Positions 7,193 through 14,517 are shown, counted from the first letter of the stretch. The stretch: DNA of 20,109 bases from a virus (IMGVR_UViG_3300046748_000311:1-20109), one strand, 5' to 3'. Notes: generated by a model from the sequence alone, not told the origin. A program made the numbers and translations.

Positions 7193-8356
7193 ATGTCAGA
7201 ACTATTAGAAAGTAGATGGCAGGAAACTAAGAGCGCATTACTTGAAGGCCTACAAGGCAATAAGAAGTCTGTTATGTCTGCTACGCTTGACAACACCAAG
7301 AAATACTTGGCTGAGTCGGCTACAGCAGGAGCAACTTCTGCCGGTAATGTTGCAACTTTAAATAGAGTTATCCTACCAGTAATAAGAAGGGTCATGCCTA
7401 CAGTGATCGCTAACGAAATCGTTGGTGTTCAACCTATGACAGGACCAGTGGGTCAAATCCACACATTAAGAGTTCGTTACTCAGACACATTAGATGATGT
7501 GACTGCAGGCGAAGAGGCTCTATCACCGTTCAAGATTGGCTTAGGCTATTCAGGTGGTGGATCTACTGATAAGGCATCTGCTACAGCGGCACTTGAAGGT
7601 GAAGCAGGTAAGAGATTGTCAATTCAGATCTTAAAACAAACAGTTGAAGCGAAAACACGTAAGTTAAGTGCTCGTTGGACTTTTGAATCTGCACAAGATG
7701 CACAAGCACAACAGGGTATCGACGTTGAAGCGGAAATTATGGCGGCTTTAGCACAAGAAATTACTGCTGAAATCGACCAAGAAGTTCTTGCTTCTTTACG
7801 TAACTTGGCTGGCGCGGCTGAATCAGATGTACAGTACGATCAAACTGCTGTATCAGGAACTGCTACATTCGTCGGTGACGAACATGCGGCACTTGCTGTA
7901 ATGATTAACAGAGCGGCTAACAAGATCGCACAGCGTACAAGACGTGGCGCTGGTAACTTTGCAGTGGTATCACCGCATACGTTAACAGTACTTCAGTCTG
8001 CTACAACTTCAGCGTTCGCAAGAACAACTGAAGGAACTTTTGAAGCACCTACTAACACTAAACTTGTTGGTACATTAAACAGTGCTATGAAAGTATACGT
8101 AGACGCTTATGCATCAGACAGTACAGACGTACTTGTTGGATACAAAGGAACATCAGAAGCAGATGCGGCGGCATTCTATTGCCCATACATTCCGCTAATG
8201 TCTTCAGGCGTTGTGTTGGATCCAGGTTCATTCGAACCAGTAGTAAGTTTCATGACAAGATATGGTTATGTAGAGTTAAACAACACTGCATCATCTCTTG
8301 GTAATGCGGCTGACTACTTGGCACGTGTATCTGTAACAGGTGTAACATTCAGTTAA
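7193..8356 (+). CDS. 23: Major capsid protein (T4 gp23-like)
   Basis: The 387-residue major head protein forms the hexameric lattice of the shell. The diagnostic stretch VGVQPMTGPVGQIHTLRVRY (residues 77-96) matches the gp23 family, as do an IRRVMPTVIA-like segment before it and SFEPVVSFMTRYGYVELNN near the C-terminus. KKYLAE followed by SATAGATSAG fits the gp21 cleavage rule (Leu/Ile-X-Glu), which predicts removal of the first 41 residues. T4 gp23 has 521 residues, so this protein is short and probably lacks the insertion domain and other loops. Start: AAGGAG with 6 bases before the ATG. A strong terminator follows the stop, as expected for the most highly expressed head gene. Confidence 0.97.
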   Translation: MSELLESRWQETKSALLEGLQGNKKSVMSATLDNTKKYLAESATAGATSAGNVATLNRVILPVIRRVMPTVIANEIVGVQPMTGPVGQIHTLRVRYSDTLDDVTAGEEALSPFKIGLGYSGGGSTDKASATAALEGEAGKRLSIQILKQTVEAKTRKLSARWTFESAQDAQAQQGIDVEAEIMAALAQEITAEIDQEVLASLRNLAGAAESDVQYDQTAVSGTATFVGDEHAALAVMINRAANKIAQRTRRGAGNFAVVSPHTLTVLQSATTSAFARTTEGTFEAPTNTKLVGTLNSAMKVYVDAYASDSTDVLVGYKGTSEADAAAFYCPYIPLMSSGVVLDPGSFEPVVSFMTRYGYVELNNTASSLGNAADYLARVSVTGVTFS

Positions 8357-8380
8357 TTCTTAGAATTAATAGAAACACGA

Positions 8381-8409
8381 AAAAGGGCGGCTTTGGTCGC
8401 CCTTTTTTT
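8381..8409 (+). terminator. Intrinsic terminator after gene 23
   Basis: An 8-bp stem, AGGGCGGC (8384-8391) with GTCGCCCT (8396-8403), contains one G-T wobble and closes a TTTG loop. Flanking A and T runs extend it, and seven T follow. This is a textbook Rho-independent terminator 25 bases after the gp23 stop. It probably isolates the head block from the genes beyond. Confidence 0.95.
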
Positions 8410-8448
8410 ATGACTAAATCAAAATATATATTTTGGTAAACCTACCTC

Positions 8449-8477
8449 TTGCTTTTTTCTGCAAACAATGTTATATT
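8449..8477 (+). promoter_or_regulatory. Possible sigma70-type promoter
   Basis: TTGCTT (8449-8454) and TATATT (8472-8477) are separated by 17 bases. The -10 matches the consensus at 5 of 6 positions, but the -35 matches mainly at TTG. The predicted start is near 8484, at the beginning of the GC-rich hairpin region. It lies immediately downstream of a terminator, which favours a real transcription restart. AT-rich DNA produces such matches by chance. Confidence 0.35.
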
Positions 8478-8483
8478 AATATT

Positions 8484-8710
8484 AACTTTAACACAAACTA
8501 AGAGAGTTATAAGCTCTTAGCACTTGTGGCAGAATAACGCTTCGGCAGGGGCGTAATGCACACTAAAGTCTTTTAAGCGGCCAAGTGGCTCGGTTTAGAT
8601 GGAGGTGGTTGGAAGTAGGTATCATATCTAAACCTTGCAAAATTCAGATGTGATCTGCTTATCGAAAGTTGGAGGTGAGTTCACAGCAAGGCCTCCCGAG
8701 TAGTGTTATA
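8484..8710 (+). ncRNA. Candidate structured RNA in the gap after gene 23
   Basis: No convincing gene lies here: all three + frames are broken by stops. The GC content is visibly higher than in flanking genes and many helices can form. CTAAGAG pairs with CTCTTAG (8498-8520). An ACGC/GCGT stem with a TTCGGCAGGG loop (about 8537-8554) is enclosed by GTG-GCA/TGC-CAC with a bulge. GGTTTAGAT pairs with ATCTAAACC (8592-8600 with 8626-8634, 9 bp perfect), CAGAT with ATCTG (8645-8657), CCTTGC with GCAAGG (8633-8638 with 8686-8691), and GGAGG with CCTCC (8671-8675 with 8692-8696). GGAGGTG occurs twice (8601-ish and 8671) and the single CCTCC could pair with either, so alternative folds are possible. 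A short frame from TTG 8635 to TAG 8703 (22 codons) exists but has no Shine-Dalgarno. I do not recognise a known RNA family. Confidence 0.4.
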
Positions 8711-8722
8711 GTTGTTTTCCCC

Positions 8723-8730
8723 GATAAATA
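8723..8730 (+). promoter_or_regulatory. T4-like late promoter motif GATAAATA
   Basis: GATAAATACTTGT begins at 8723 and is identical over 13 bases to the motif at 9151. The ATAAATA core ends 5 bases before the ATG at 8736. No Shine-Dalgarno lies between or just upstream (the preceding bases are TTTTCCCC), so the mRNA from this promoter should be leaderless. Confidence 0.75.
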
Positions 8731-8735
8731 CTTGT

Positions 8736-9155
8736 ATGAAGGACGAATACACAACGGCCTTTTACGACTTGGTCAAAGACGCACAGTCAACTACAGGTTA
8801 CGAACTTCCATTAGAAGTTGAAGCGTATGTAGTAATGCTTCTTGCAGACAAATTAGACAAGCCAAATTTCCTTCCAGAAAAAACATTCGCAGAAGCATAT
8901 CTATCATTAAAACAGCCTTATAGATTAACAGCAAAAGAACTGGGTGACACGTGTCTTTTTGTTACAGGCGTATTTCCTGATTATGGTATGAGCATTGACT
9001 ACTATTCCAATATTGGAAAAAGCAGTTACAACCTTGCTACAACCAATTTAGACATTGAAATATTCGAATTATTAGCACTAAGATTTGACTTTGTACGTGA
9101 ATTTATCAATATAGCAACAAAGCCAAAATATTCTCCAGTTCTGTCTATTAGATAA
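8736..9155 (+). CDS. Conserved-looking hypothetical protein
   Basis: The protein has 139 residues, is probably mostly helical, and has no signal peptide or membrane segment. Stretches such as EAYVVMLLADKLDKPNFLPE, AKELGDTCLFVTGVFPDYG and SIDYYSNIGKSSYN resemble an uncharacterised bacterial/phage family as far as I can recall. I cannot give a function. The frame can be extended to a TTG at 8712, but that would place a late promoter inside the gene. The ATG at 8736, exactly 5 bases after the motif, is the better start. Its last bases overlap the next late-promoter motif (9151-9158). It is the first gene after the head block and its candidate RNA. Confidence 0.85.
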   Translation: MKDEYTTAFYDLVKDAQSTTGYELPLEVEAYVVMLLADKLDKPNFLPEKTFAEAYLSLKQPYRLTAKELGDTCLFVTGVFPDYGMSIDYYSNIGKSSYNLATTNLDIEIFELLALRFDFVREFINIATKPKYSPVLSIR

Positions 9156-9158
9156 ATA
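9151..9158 (+). promoter_or_regulatory. T4-like late promoter motif GATAAATA
   Basis: This second copy of GATAAATACTTGT overlaps the stop codon of the preceding gene. The predicted start of transcription is near 9164, giving a structured leader of about 90 bases before the ATG at 9256. Confidence 0.75.
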
Positions 9159-9161
9159 CTT

Positions 9162-9245
9162 GTGTCAGATAGTGTGCCGCAAGGCGGACTTATGCAGAAT
9201 ACCAACTGCGTACCGGATAGAACCCGGATAGGACTACTTATATAG
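9162..9245 (+). other. GC-rich structured leader with a possible 27-codon leader ORF
   Basis: About half G+C, against mostly A+T neighbours. Three short hairpins are visible: CCGC/GCGG (9178-9188), GCAG/CTGC (9194-9209) and CCGG/CCGG (9213-9227). CCGGATAG is directly repeated at 9213 and 9224. A frame from GTG 9162 (or GTG 9174, or ATG 9192) runs through QGGLMQNTNCVPDRTRIGLL to a TAG at 9243-9245 that forms part of the next gene's TAGGAG ribosome site. GTG 9162 lies about 2 bases before the predicted transcript start, so GTG 9174 may be the real start if it is translated. Either an RNA element or a translationally coupled leader peptide is possible. Confidence 0.4.
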
Positions 9246-9255
9246 GAGAAAACAA

Positions 9256-9705
9256 ATGGGAAGACCAATTAATAAAAAGTTTTTCGGAGTACCTACAGCA
9301 GGTGGCAACGAAATCAAAGTTGACTTTCATAACGGCTCTGCTGTTACTGAAGGTTATATTGTTAAGCAATTAGGTGCGAAGAAGTTTCGTGTAGCGGCAA
9401 TCGGTACACCAGGAACAACTTACGATCGTTTCTTAACAACAGCAAAATTAGCATCAGCATTGACTGGTACTGAAATGGCTATCACTGTTAAAGGTGATGA
9501 CGCAGAAACTTATCAGATTTCTAAGATTTCTGGAAGAAAAGCAACAATCATTGCACCAGATGCTACAGGTTCAAACGCTTTAGGCGGAACATCAATTGCA
9601 TGGAACTTTAGTACTGCAAACAATGACAGTGCTGTTCAAATTGAAGAAGCAGGTGATGACGATACATTATCAGGTACTGATGATGACGATTTCGCTAACG
9701 CATAA
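9256..9705 (+). CDS. Putative virion structural protein
   Basis: The 149-residue protein starts MGRPINKKFFGVPTAGGNEI, a beginning I associate with small structural proteins in marine T4-like phages. The body is predicted beta-rich (IVKQLGAKKFRVAAIGTPGT; YQISKISGRKATIIAPDATG). The last 25 residues are highly acidic (EEAGDDDTLSGTDDDDFANA). There is no membrane segment. A head-decoration, neck or fibre-attachment role is possible but not shown. Translation starts at a strong TAGGAG 7 bases upstream that overlaps the stop of the leader frame. Confidence 0.85.
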   Translation: MGRPINKKFFGVPTAGGNEIKVDFHNGSAVTEGYIVKQLGAKKFRVAAIGTPGTTYDRFLTTAKLASALTGTEMAITVKGDDAETYQISKISGRKATIIAPDATGSNALGGTSIAWNFSTANNDSAVQIEEAGDDDTLSGTDDDDFANA

Positions 9706-9717
9706 TATAGAATATAT

Positions 9718-9739
9718 TGTAGGGGAGCAATCCCCTACA
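9718..9739 (+). promoter_or_regulatory. Perfect hairpin with GNRA tetraloop between two structural genes
   Basis: TGTAGGGGA (9718-9726) pairs perfectly with TCCCCTACA (9731-9739) around a GCAA loop. This very stable 9-bp GNRA-type hairpin lies in the 52-base gap before the gene at 9758. No T-run follows directly (GTACTTTAGGATTTT), so it is a weak terminator at best. It may be an mRNA-stability or processing element that sets relative expression of the two genes. Confidence 0.7.
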
Positions 9740-9757
9740 GTACTTTAGGATTTTAAA

Positions 9758-10735
9758 ATGTCAAAATTTGTAAGTGTACCAAACGGAAATTATACAGTAA
9801 CAACACAAAGTGGTGGGACTATACGTCTTGACACAGGTGTTGCCGCAGGTGAAGTACGTGTAACTGGTGATCTTATAGTTGAAGGTGATACTGTAACGGT
9901 ACAATCTACAAACTTAGAACTTGAAGATAATATTATTTTATTAAACAGAGGTGAAACAGGCGCTGGCGTAGGTGAAGGCACTTCCGGTATTAGAATTGAT
10001 AGAGGTACAAAGGAAGATGCATTATTTTTAATTGACGAAACGATTGAACATGTAAATCCAAACGCACCAGCAACAGAAGTGTTTGGTACATTTGTATTTA
10101 GAGATGTTCTTGGAAACAACTTAGGTATTAGAGCGCCAAGTATTCAAACAGGCGGCAGTAGTTTATATCTTGACACAAATGGTGAAACAGTTAAAATAGT
10201 TGGATCAGCAGTAACATATAGTAACAGCATTAAGAACAATGACGATGATCATGCACTTACAAATAAATTATATGTTGATGAAGTTATTGATGCAACACTA
10301 AACGATTTAGCAATTAGAAAAATTGCAGACGGTAACACACAAGTAGAAGTAACTGATGCTTCTGATATTAGTGGACAAAGTAGAGTTGATTTTATGATGG
10401 ATAGTTCCGTTATATCAACATTCTTTCCAGACAGAATTGAATTAAATGATGTACGCATCAAAGACCAAACTATCTCAGGAACAGTTAGTAACGGTGATTT
10501 GATACTTGAAGCACCAGGCACAGGTACTGTAAGAATTAAAGATGTACTAAACATTGCAACAACACCAGGAGTTGATGATGTTGCAGTTGATCCATTAGCA
10601 CCAGCAGACGGTGTAAATCTTTATTCTAAGTCAGAAGGTCCAGGTAATACAGGCGTATATTATGTAAATACAAACAACGAGAGAGATGAACTAATAAGTA
10701 GAAATAGAGCCCTAATGTTTGGGTATCTATTGTAA
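9758..10735 (+). CDS. Tail-fibre-like virion protein
   Basis: This 325-residue, beta-rich protein has the look of phage fibre or baseplate-wedge appendages. The N-terminal part contains EVRVTGDLIVEGDTVTVQST and LEDNIILLNRGETGAGVGEG, a pattern frequent in marine phage fibre proteins. The middle has HALTNKLYVDEVID, a typical fibre linker helix. The C-terminus has DGVNLYSKSEGPGNTGVYYV and ends RNRALMFGYLL. It has no catalytic motif and no signal peptide. Only a weak AGGA lies upstream of the ATG, after the GNRA hairpin. The stop overlaps the region of the next late promoter. Confidence 0.82.
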   Translation: MSKFVSVPNGNYTVTTQSGGTIRLDTGVAAGEVRVTGDLIVEGDTVTVQSTNLELEDNIILLNRGETGAGVGEGTSGIRIDRGTKEDALFLIDETIEHVNPNAPATEVFGTFVFRDVLGNNLGIRAPSIQTGGSSLYLDTNGETVKIVGSAVTYSNSIKNNDDDHALTNKLYVDEVIDATLNDLAIRKIADGNTQVEVTDASDISGQSRVDFMMDSSVISTFFPDRIELNDVRIKDQTISGTVSNGDLILEAPGTGTVRIKDVLNIATTPGVDDVAVDPLAPADGVNLYSKSEGPGNTGVYYVNTNNERDELISRNRALMFGYLL

Positions 10736-10736
10736 G

Positions 10737-10744
10737 GATAAATA
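10737..10744 (+). promoter_or_regulatory. T4-like late promoter motif GATAAATA
   Basis: GATAAATA lies right after the preceding stop codon and ends 5 bases before the ATG at 10750, the same spacing as at 3490 and 8723. As at 3490, an AAGGA overlaps the motif's 5' side (10734-10738) and is 11 bases from the ATG, too far for ideal use. Confidence 0.7.
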
Positions 10745-10749
10745 TTACG

Positions 10750-11106
10750 ATGGCATTAGCAAACATATTAATTGACAATACACAAAAAGCAATAGTTACT
10801 GTACCCGCGAGTAAACAGTACGCTATCTTAACCTTAGTGGTTTGTAATACTGCGGCAGAAGATTTAAGCGGTGCAAACGATACAACTTTTGACTTATATA
10901 TTGTTCCAGCAGTTGCTAATCCAACTGGTACAGGATCAATTGCAGTTGGTGCTCAAACACAAATTGCAAAAAGAGTGAGAGTAGCAGGTTCAGATACGTT
11001 TACGTTTGATACAGAAAAAATGGTATTAGAAGCAGGTGATAGAATTATATTAGAAGGACAAACTCCTTATAATCTATCAGCAACAGTAAGTTACTTGGAA
11101 GTGTAA
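10750..11106 (+). CDS. Small beta-rich structural protein (paralogue of the gene at 18382)
   Basis: This 118-residue, probably beta-sandwich protein has LANILIDNTQKAIVTVPASK at the start and MVLEAGDRIILEGQTPYNLS before a final ATVSYLEV. The C-terminal pattern (V-L-x-x-G-x-x-I-I-L ... SY-(L/V)-E-(V/I)) recurs in the 109-residue protein at 18382, so the two are probably distant paralogues. Both flank the giant fibre genes, which suggests a fibre-associated or adaptor role (inference). The start codon is fixed by the late promoter. The stop TAA shares its last A with the next gene's ATG, indicating translational coupling. Confidence 0.85.
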   Translation: MALANILIDNTQKAIVTVPASKQYAILTLVVCNTAAEDLSGANDTTFDLYIVPAVANPTGTGSIAVGAQTQIAKRVRVAGSDTFTFDTEKMVLEAGDRIILEGQTPYNLSATVSYLEV

Positions 11107-11633
11107 TGAAATTTCTAAAAGCACAAACAACCAATAATAGAGGAATCGACAGAGGCGTTGGTATTTTTTATAATACTGATCAAACTGTTGACATTAGATC
11201 TAAAAGTGCTTTGAAAGTTCCTGTAGGTTCAGACGCAGATCGTCCGTCATATCCAGCATTAGGCCAAATGAGATTTAACACAACAAACAACAGTGTTGAA
11301 TTTTATGATAATGGTGTATGGAAAGAAATTAGACTTAAAGAGCCAACACCAATAACACAGCAAAGTTTAGGTACAGGAGATGGTACTGAAACTGTATTTG
11401 GGCCTCTTAATGCTAACGACAGTTCATATCCAGTGCCACAAACGGCACAGAGTGCATTAGTAATTGTAGAAAACGTTTTACAGTTATCTGTAACAAACTA
11501 CACATTAGAACAAAGTGTAAGTGGTAACCTTGCAGGGCCAAATAGTCCATACGCAGACGGTTATTACATTAAATTCCTTTCAGCAGTGCCAAACGGCAAA
11601 GCCGTAACAGTCCTACATAACTTCGACAAGTAA
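11106..11633 (+). CDS. Small tail-fibre-type protein
   Basis: Two recognisable modules make up the 175 residues. Residues about 38-75 contain VPVGSDADRPSYPALGQMRF followed by NTTNNSVEFYDNGVWKEI, a short unit also found at the ends of both giant fibres here. Residues about 85-175 follow the pattern of a common phage appendage module: GDGTETVF at the start, ALVIVENVLQLSVTNYTLEQ in the middle, and YYIKFLSAVPNGKAVTVLHN at the end. It is probably a fibre or fibre-attachment part. Its ATG overlaps the preceding TAA (TAATG), so it should be translated by coupling. Confidence 0.83.
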   Translation: MKFLKAQTTNNRGIDRGVGIFYNTDQTVDIRSKSALKVPVGSDADRPSYPALGQMRFNTTNNSVEFYDNGVWKEIRLKEPTPITQQSLGTGDGTETVFGPLNANDSSYPVPQTAQSALVIVENVLQLSVTNYTLEQSVSGNLAGPNSPYADGYYIKFLSAVPNGKAVTVLHNFDK

Positions 11634-11637
11634 ATCC

Positions 11638-11645
11638 AATAAATA
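11638..11645 (+). promoter_or_regulatory. T4-like late promoter motif AATAAATA
   Basis: AATAAATATAGTT sits between the small fibre gene and the first giant fibre gene. Transcription is predicted to start near 11651, exactly at the AAGGAG Shine-Dalgarno, giving a leader of about 14 bases before the ATG at 11665. This is the only late promoter here that leads to a short, conventional leader. Confidence 0.7.
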
Positions 11646-11664
11646 TAGTTAAGGAGTACTAACT

Positions 11665-14517
11665 ATGAGTCTTGGAAGAATATCCGGTCCGTTATTAAAG
11701 GCCAATCTACAGCGTGAAGCAGATCTTTCAGTAGAAACTGATCTACTGTATATAGGTCATACTGACGGAAAAATCGGTATTAATACTGTAACAAGACCAA
11801 GAGAATTTACAGTTGATGGTACTTTAAAAGCAAGAAGCACTGGACAAGACTTAACAATTACTAATGATCTAAACATTGGTAACTTTTCTATTGGTCCAGA
11901 CGGTATAAGTGTTCCATCAGGAAACATCAATATTAATCATGCAGGCGGTGTTGGTAGTGGAGTAGTTGTTGGCGGTATTAGAACATCATCAGTTGACATA
12001 CAAAACAATTACATTGGCTCGCATACTACAAATGCTGATGTAGATTTTATTCCAGCAGGCGCAGGTACTAACGAACTTATCACAGCAGGACAAACTGTTG
12101 GCGTTGATGGTAACATTCATGCAACAGGTAACATTACATTTGACGGAAATGTTTTAATTGGTGGTACAGGTGATGAAGATAATGTTAGATTCTTAGGTGA
12201 CATTGACAGTAATCTAATTCCTGATGTTACTTCAACTTACGATGTAGGTGCAAGTGCTAAACGTTTTGATTTACAAACAGAAAATTTAACAGTAACTAAT
12301 AATGTTAGCGTAGAAAATGTTACAGTTGCTGGTATTGAAGTTACACTTTCACAAGGTAACATATGGTATGTTGCTGTTAATGGTGATAATACTAACAGAG
12401 GTTCAACACCTCAAGGTAGACTTGCAACAATCAAGTATGCATTAAGCAGAGCAACATCAGGAGATACAGTTCTTATTGCCGCAGGTGATTATGAAGAACA
12501 ATTTCCATTAGAAGTTCCAGCAGGTGTTACAGTAAAAGGACAAGACATGCGTAATGTTGAAATACGTCCGACCACTGATAACCAAAGTGAAGATGCATTT
12601 TTATTAAATGGCGAAAGTACTGTTGAAGATTTAACAGTTAAAAACTTCTTTTATGATAGCACAAATGATAAAGGTTATGCTTTTAGATTTGCAGGCGACA
12701 TGAAAGTTACATCACGTAGTCCATATATTAGAAATGTAACAGTTATTACACAAGGACAAACAACAAGTGCAAGTGATCCAAGAGGTTTTGATTCTGGAGA
12801 CGCTGGTAAAGGCGCACTTGTAGATGGTAGTGTTTGTGATCATGATACAAATGAAGCAAGTATGTTGTTTCACAGTGTAACTTTTATTACTCCAGGTGTT
12901 GATGCCATTACAATGACAAACGGTGTTAGGGTTGAGTGGTTGAATTCATTCGCTTATTTCGCTAATAGAGCAATGTACATGGTGGATGGCGCTGGTAGAT
13001 GGCGTAGTGATAGCGTATTAATAAAAGGCGGTGAAATAAGATCCATTGGTTCAGCAAGTGTTTATGGAAATAAAGGTATTGAAGTAGATGGAGCAGACTG
13101 TTTAGCATATCTAATATCACACAACTTTGCTTATATTGGTTCAGGTAAGAACGTAACTAATGATGTTACACAAACTATTGTTGCAAATGAAGTTACAAAA
13201 CTAAACAACGGAAAAGTTTACTATCAATCACAAGACCAAGAAGGTAACTTTAAAGTTGGAGATACATTTTTTGTAAATCTTAAAGATGGAACAACAAGCA
13301 TTGATGCTGACACAGTTGATGCAACAGGACTTTCAAGTTTAAGAGTAAGCACAAATGCAAATACATCTTTTATTGATGGTGGAACTATTGAAACAGGAGC
13401 AATAAGAATTCTTTCTCCTAACACAATTAGATCCGTTGCAGGTCCAATTAACTTTGCATCTCCTTCAAACATACACAACTTACTTACAAATACAAGAATG
13501 GCAAGTGTAGATGTTACAGGTAATTTAACACTTGGCGGAAATCTTGTAACACTTGGAGATCAACCAAGTGATACTGTTGACTTTACAACATCTTTTGCAC
13601 AAGACTTATATCCAGACACAACAAACAAATATGATTTAGGTACAAATACAAGACGTTGGAGAAAAGGTTACTTTAACGAATTAGCATTAGATAGTTTTAA
13701 CTTCAATGCAAATACTATTAGTGTTAGTAATACAAACGAAAATTTAGATTTACGTGCAAATGGAACTGGAAATGTTGTATTTGATAATGTTACTGCAAGA
13801 AGTAATATATTAGGATCATATATAACTAATTTAACATTAGCACCAACTACTAATCTTACTATGTCAGCAACTAATAACTTAGGTTTGCCAACAGGTACAA
13901 ACGCACAACGTAAAGATAACGTGGGTGATTTGCGTTATAATACAGACTTAGGAATATTTGAAGGTTATAGCGGAGGTAATGTTAGTTTTGATGGATTATA
14001 TGATACTGACAGAGACACATATATTGATCTAAACAACAATCAGTTTACGTTAGTTACAGGAAATGCAAGTAATACTACAATTAATGGCATAACATTGCAA
14101 ACAAATAGACTTGATTCGCAGAATAGTTTCTCAATTGATGGTAATACAATAACAAGTGCTACACCTAATTCAGATATTCAGTTTTTATCCAACGGATTAG
14201 GTAGTATTAGTCAGGAAGATCTTGTGTTTAAGAATAACACAATTACTAATACACTTAACACACCGTTTACATTTAGTCTTGCAGACATATATTCTTACTT
14301 AAAGTTTGATCAAACTATGGGACTTGTTGTTCCATATGGTGATGATACAGCAAGACCCACAAGTCCAGAACAGGGTCTTACACGTTTCAATACACAGCGA
14401 GGATACCTTGAAAGTTGGAACGGAACACAGTGGGTTTTAGCGGCAGGTGGTGGTGAATCTGTTACTGAAGAATACGCTGAGTCAATTAACTTCCTTTGGA
14501 ACCTTATCTTAGGCTAA
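11665..14517 (+). CDS. Giant tail-fibre-like protein with pectate-lyase-like domain
   Basis: The 950-residue protein starts MSLGRISGPLLKANLQREAD, shared with the next large gene. It has N-terminal beta-repeat units (DGNIHATGNITFDGNVLIGG), then at about 230-300 the sequence NIWYVAVNGDNTNRGSTPQG with SGDTVLIAAGDYEEQFPLEV. That is the hallmark of DUF1565/pectate-lyase-like right-handed beta-helices, which runs to about residue 500. Two units of the type LYPDTTNKYDLGTNTRRW and two of the type P-x-G-x(4)-RP...R(F/Y)NT...E (about 739 and 887) follow. The C-terminus is helical. It is probably a trimeric host-binding fibre. The beta-helix could bind or cut polysaccharide, but no catalytic residues can be assigned. 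It has a strong AAGGAG. Confidence 0.85.
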   Translation: MSLGRISGPLLKANLQREADLSVETDLLYIGHTDGKIGINTVTRPREFTVDGTLKARSTGQDLTITNDLNIGNFSIGPDGISVPSGNININHAGGVGSGVVVGGIRTSSVDIQNNYIGSHTTNADVDFIPAGAGTNELITAGQTVGVDGNIHATGNITFDGNVLIGGTGDEDNVRFLGDIDSNLIPDVTSTYDVGASAKRFDLQTENLTVTNNVSVENVTVAGIEVTLSQGNIWYVAVNGDNTNRGSTPQGRLATIKYALSRATSGDTVLIAAGDYEEQFPLEVPAGVTVKGQDMRNVEIRPTTDNQSEDAFLLNGESTVEDLTVKNFFYDSTNDKGYAFRFAGDMKVTSRSPYIRNVTVITQGQTTSASDPRGFDSGDAGKGALVDGSVCDHDTNEASMLFHSVTFITPGVDAITMTNGVRVEWLNSFAYFANRAMYMVDGAGRWRSDSVLIKGGEIRSIGSASVYGNKGIEVDGADCLAYLISHNFAYIGSGKNVTNDVTQTIVANEVTKLNNGKVYYQSQDQEGNFKVGDTFFVNLKDGTTSIDADTVDATGLSSLRVSTNANTSFIDGGTIETGAIRILSPNTIRSVAGPINFASPSNIHNLLTNTRMASVDVTGNLTLGGNLVTLGDQPSDTVDFTTSFAQDLYPDTTNKYDLGTNTRRWRKGYFNELALDSFNFNANTISVSNTNENLDLRANGTGNVVFDNVTARSNILGSYITNLTLAPTTNLTMSATNNLGLPTGTNAQRKDNVGDLRYNTDLGIFEGYSGGNVSFDGLYDTDRDTYIDLNNNQFTLVTGNASNTTINGITLQTNRLDSQNSFSIDGNTITSATPNSDIQFLSNGLGSISQEDLVFKNNTITNTLNTPFTFSLADIYSYLKFDQTMGLVVPYGDDTARPTSPEQGLTRFNTQRGYLESWNGTQWVLAAGGGESVTEEYAESINFLWNLILG

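Noticed and set aside
8601-8625. Glutamine riboswitch (glnA/downstream-peptide type), suggested by GGAAGTAGG
   Set aside because: Only that short word matches what I recall of the motif; the other conserved segments are not recognisable in the expected order. An Rfam search would settle it.
8571-8700. Possible tRNA, suggested by GGCCAAGTGGC
   Set aside because: No acceptable acceptor stem plus T-loop (GTTCRA) and anticodon arm can be assembled; GAGTTCACAG does not fit the T-loop.
8712-8735. TTG start giving a 147-residue version of the gene at 8736
   Set aside because: It would put the late-promoter motif inside the coding region, has no ribosome site, and the ATG at 8736 has the same 5-base spacing seen at two other genes.
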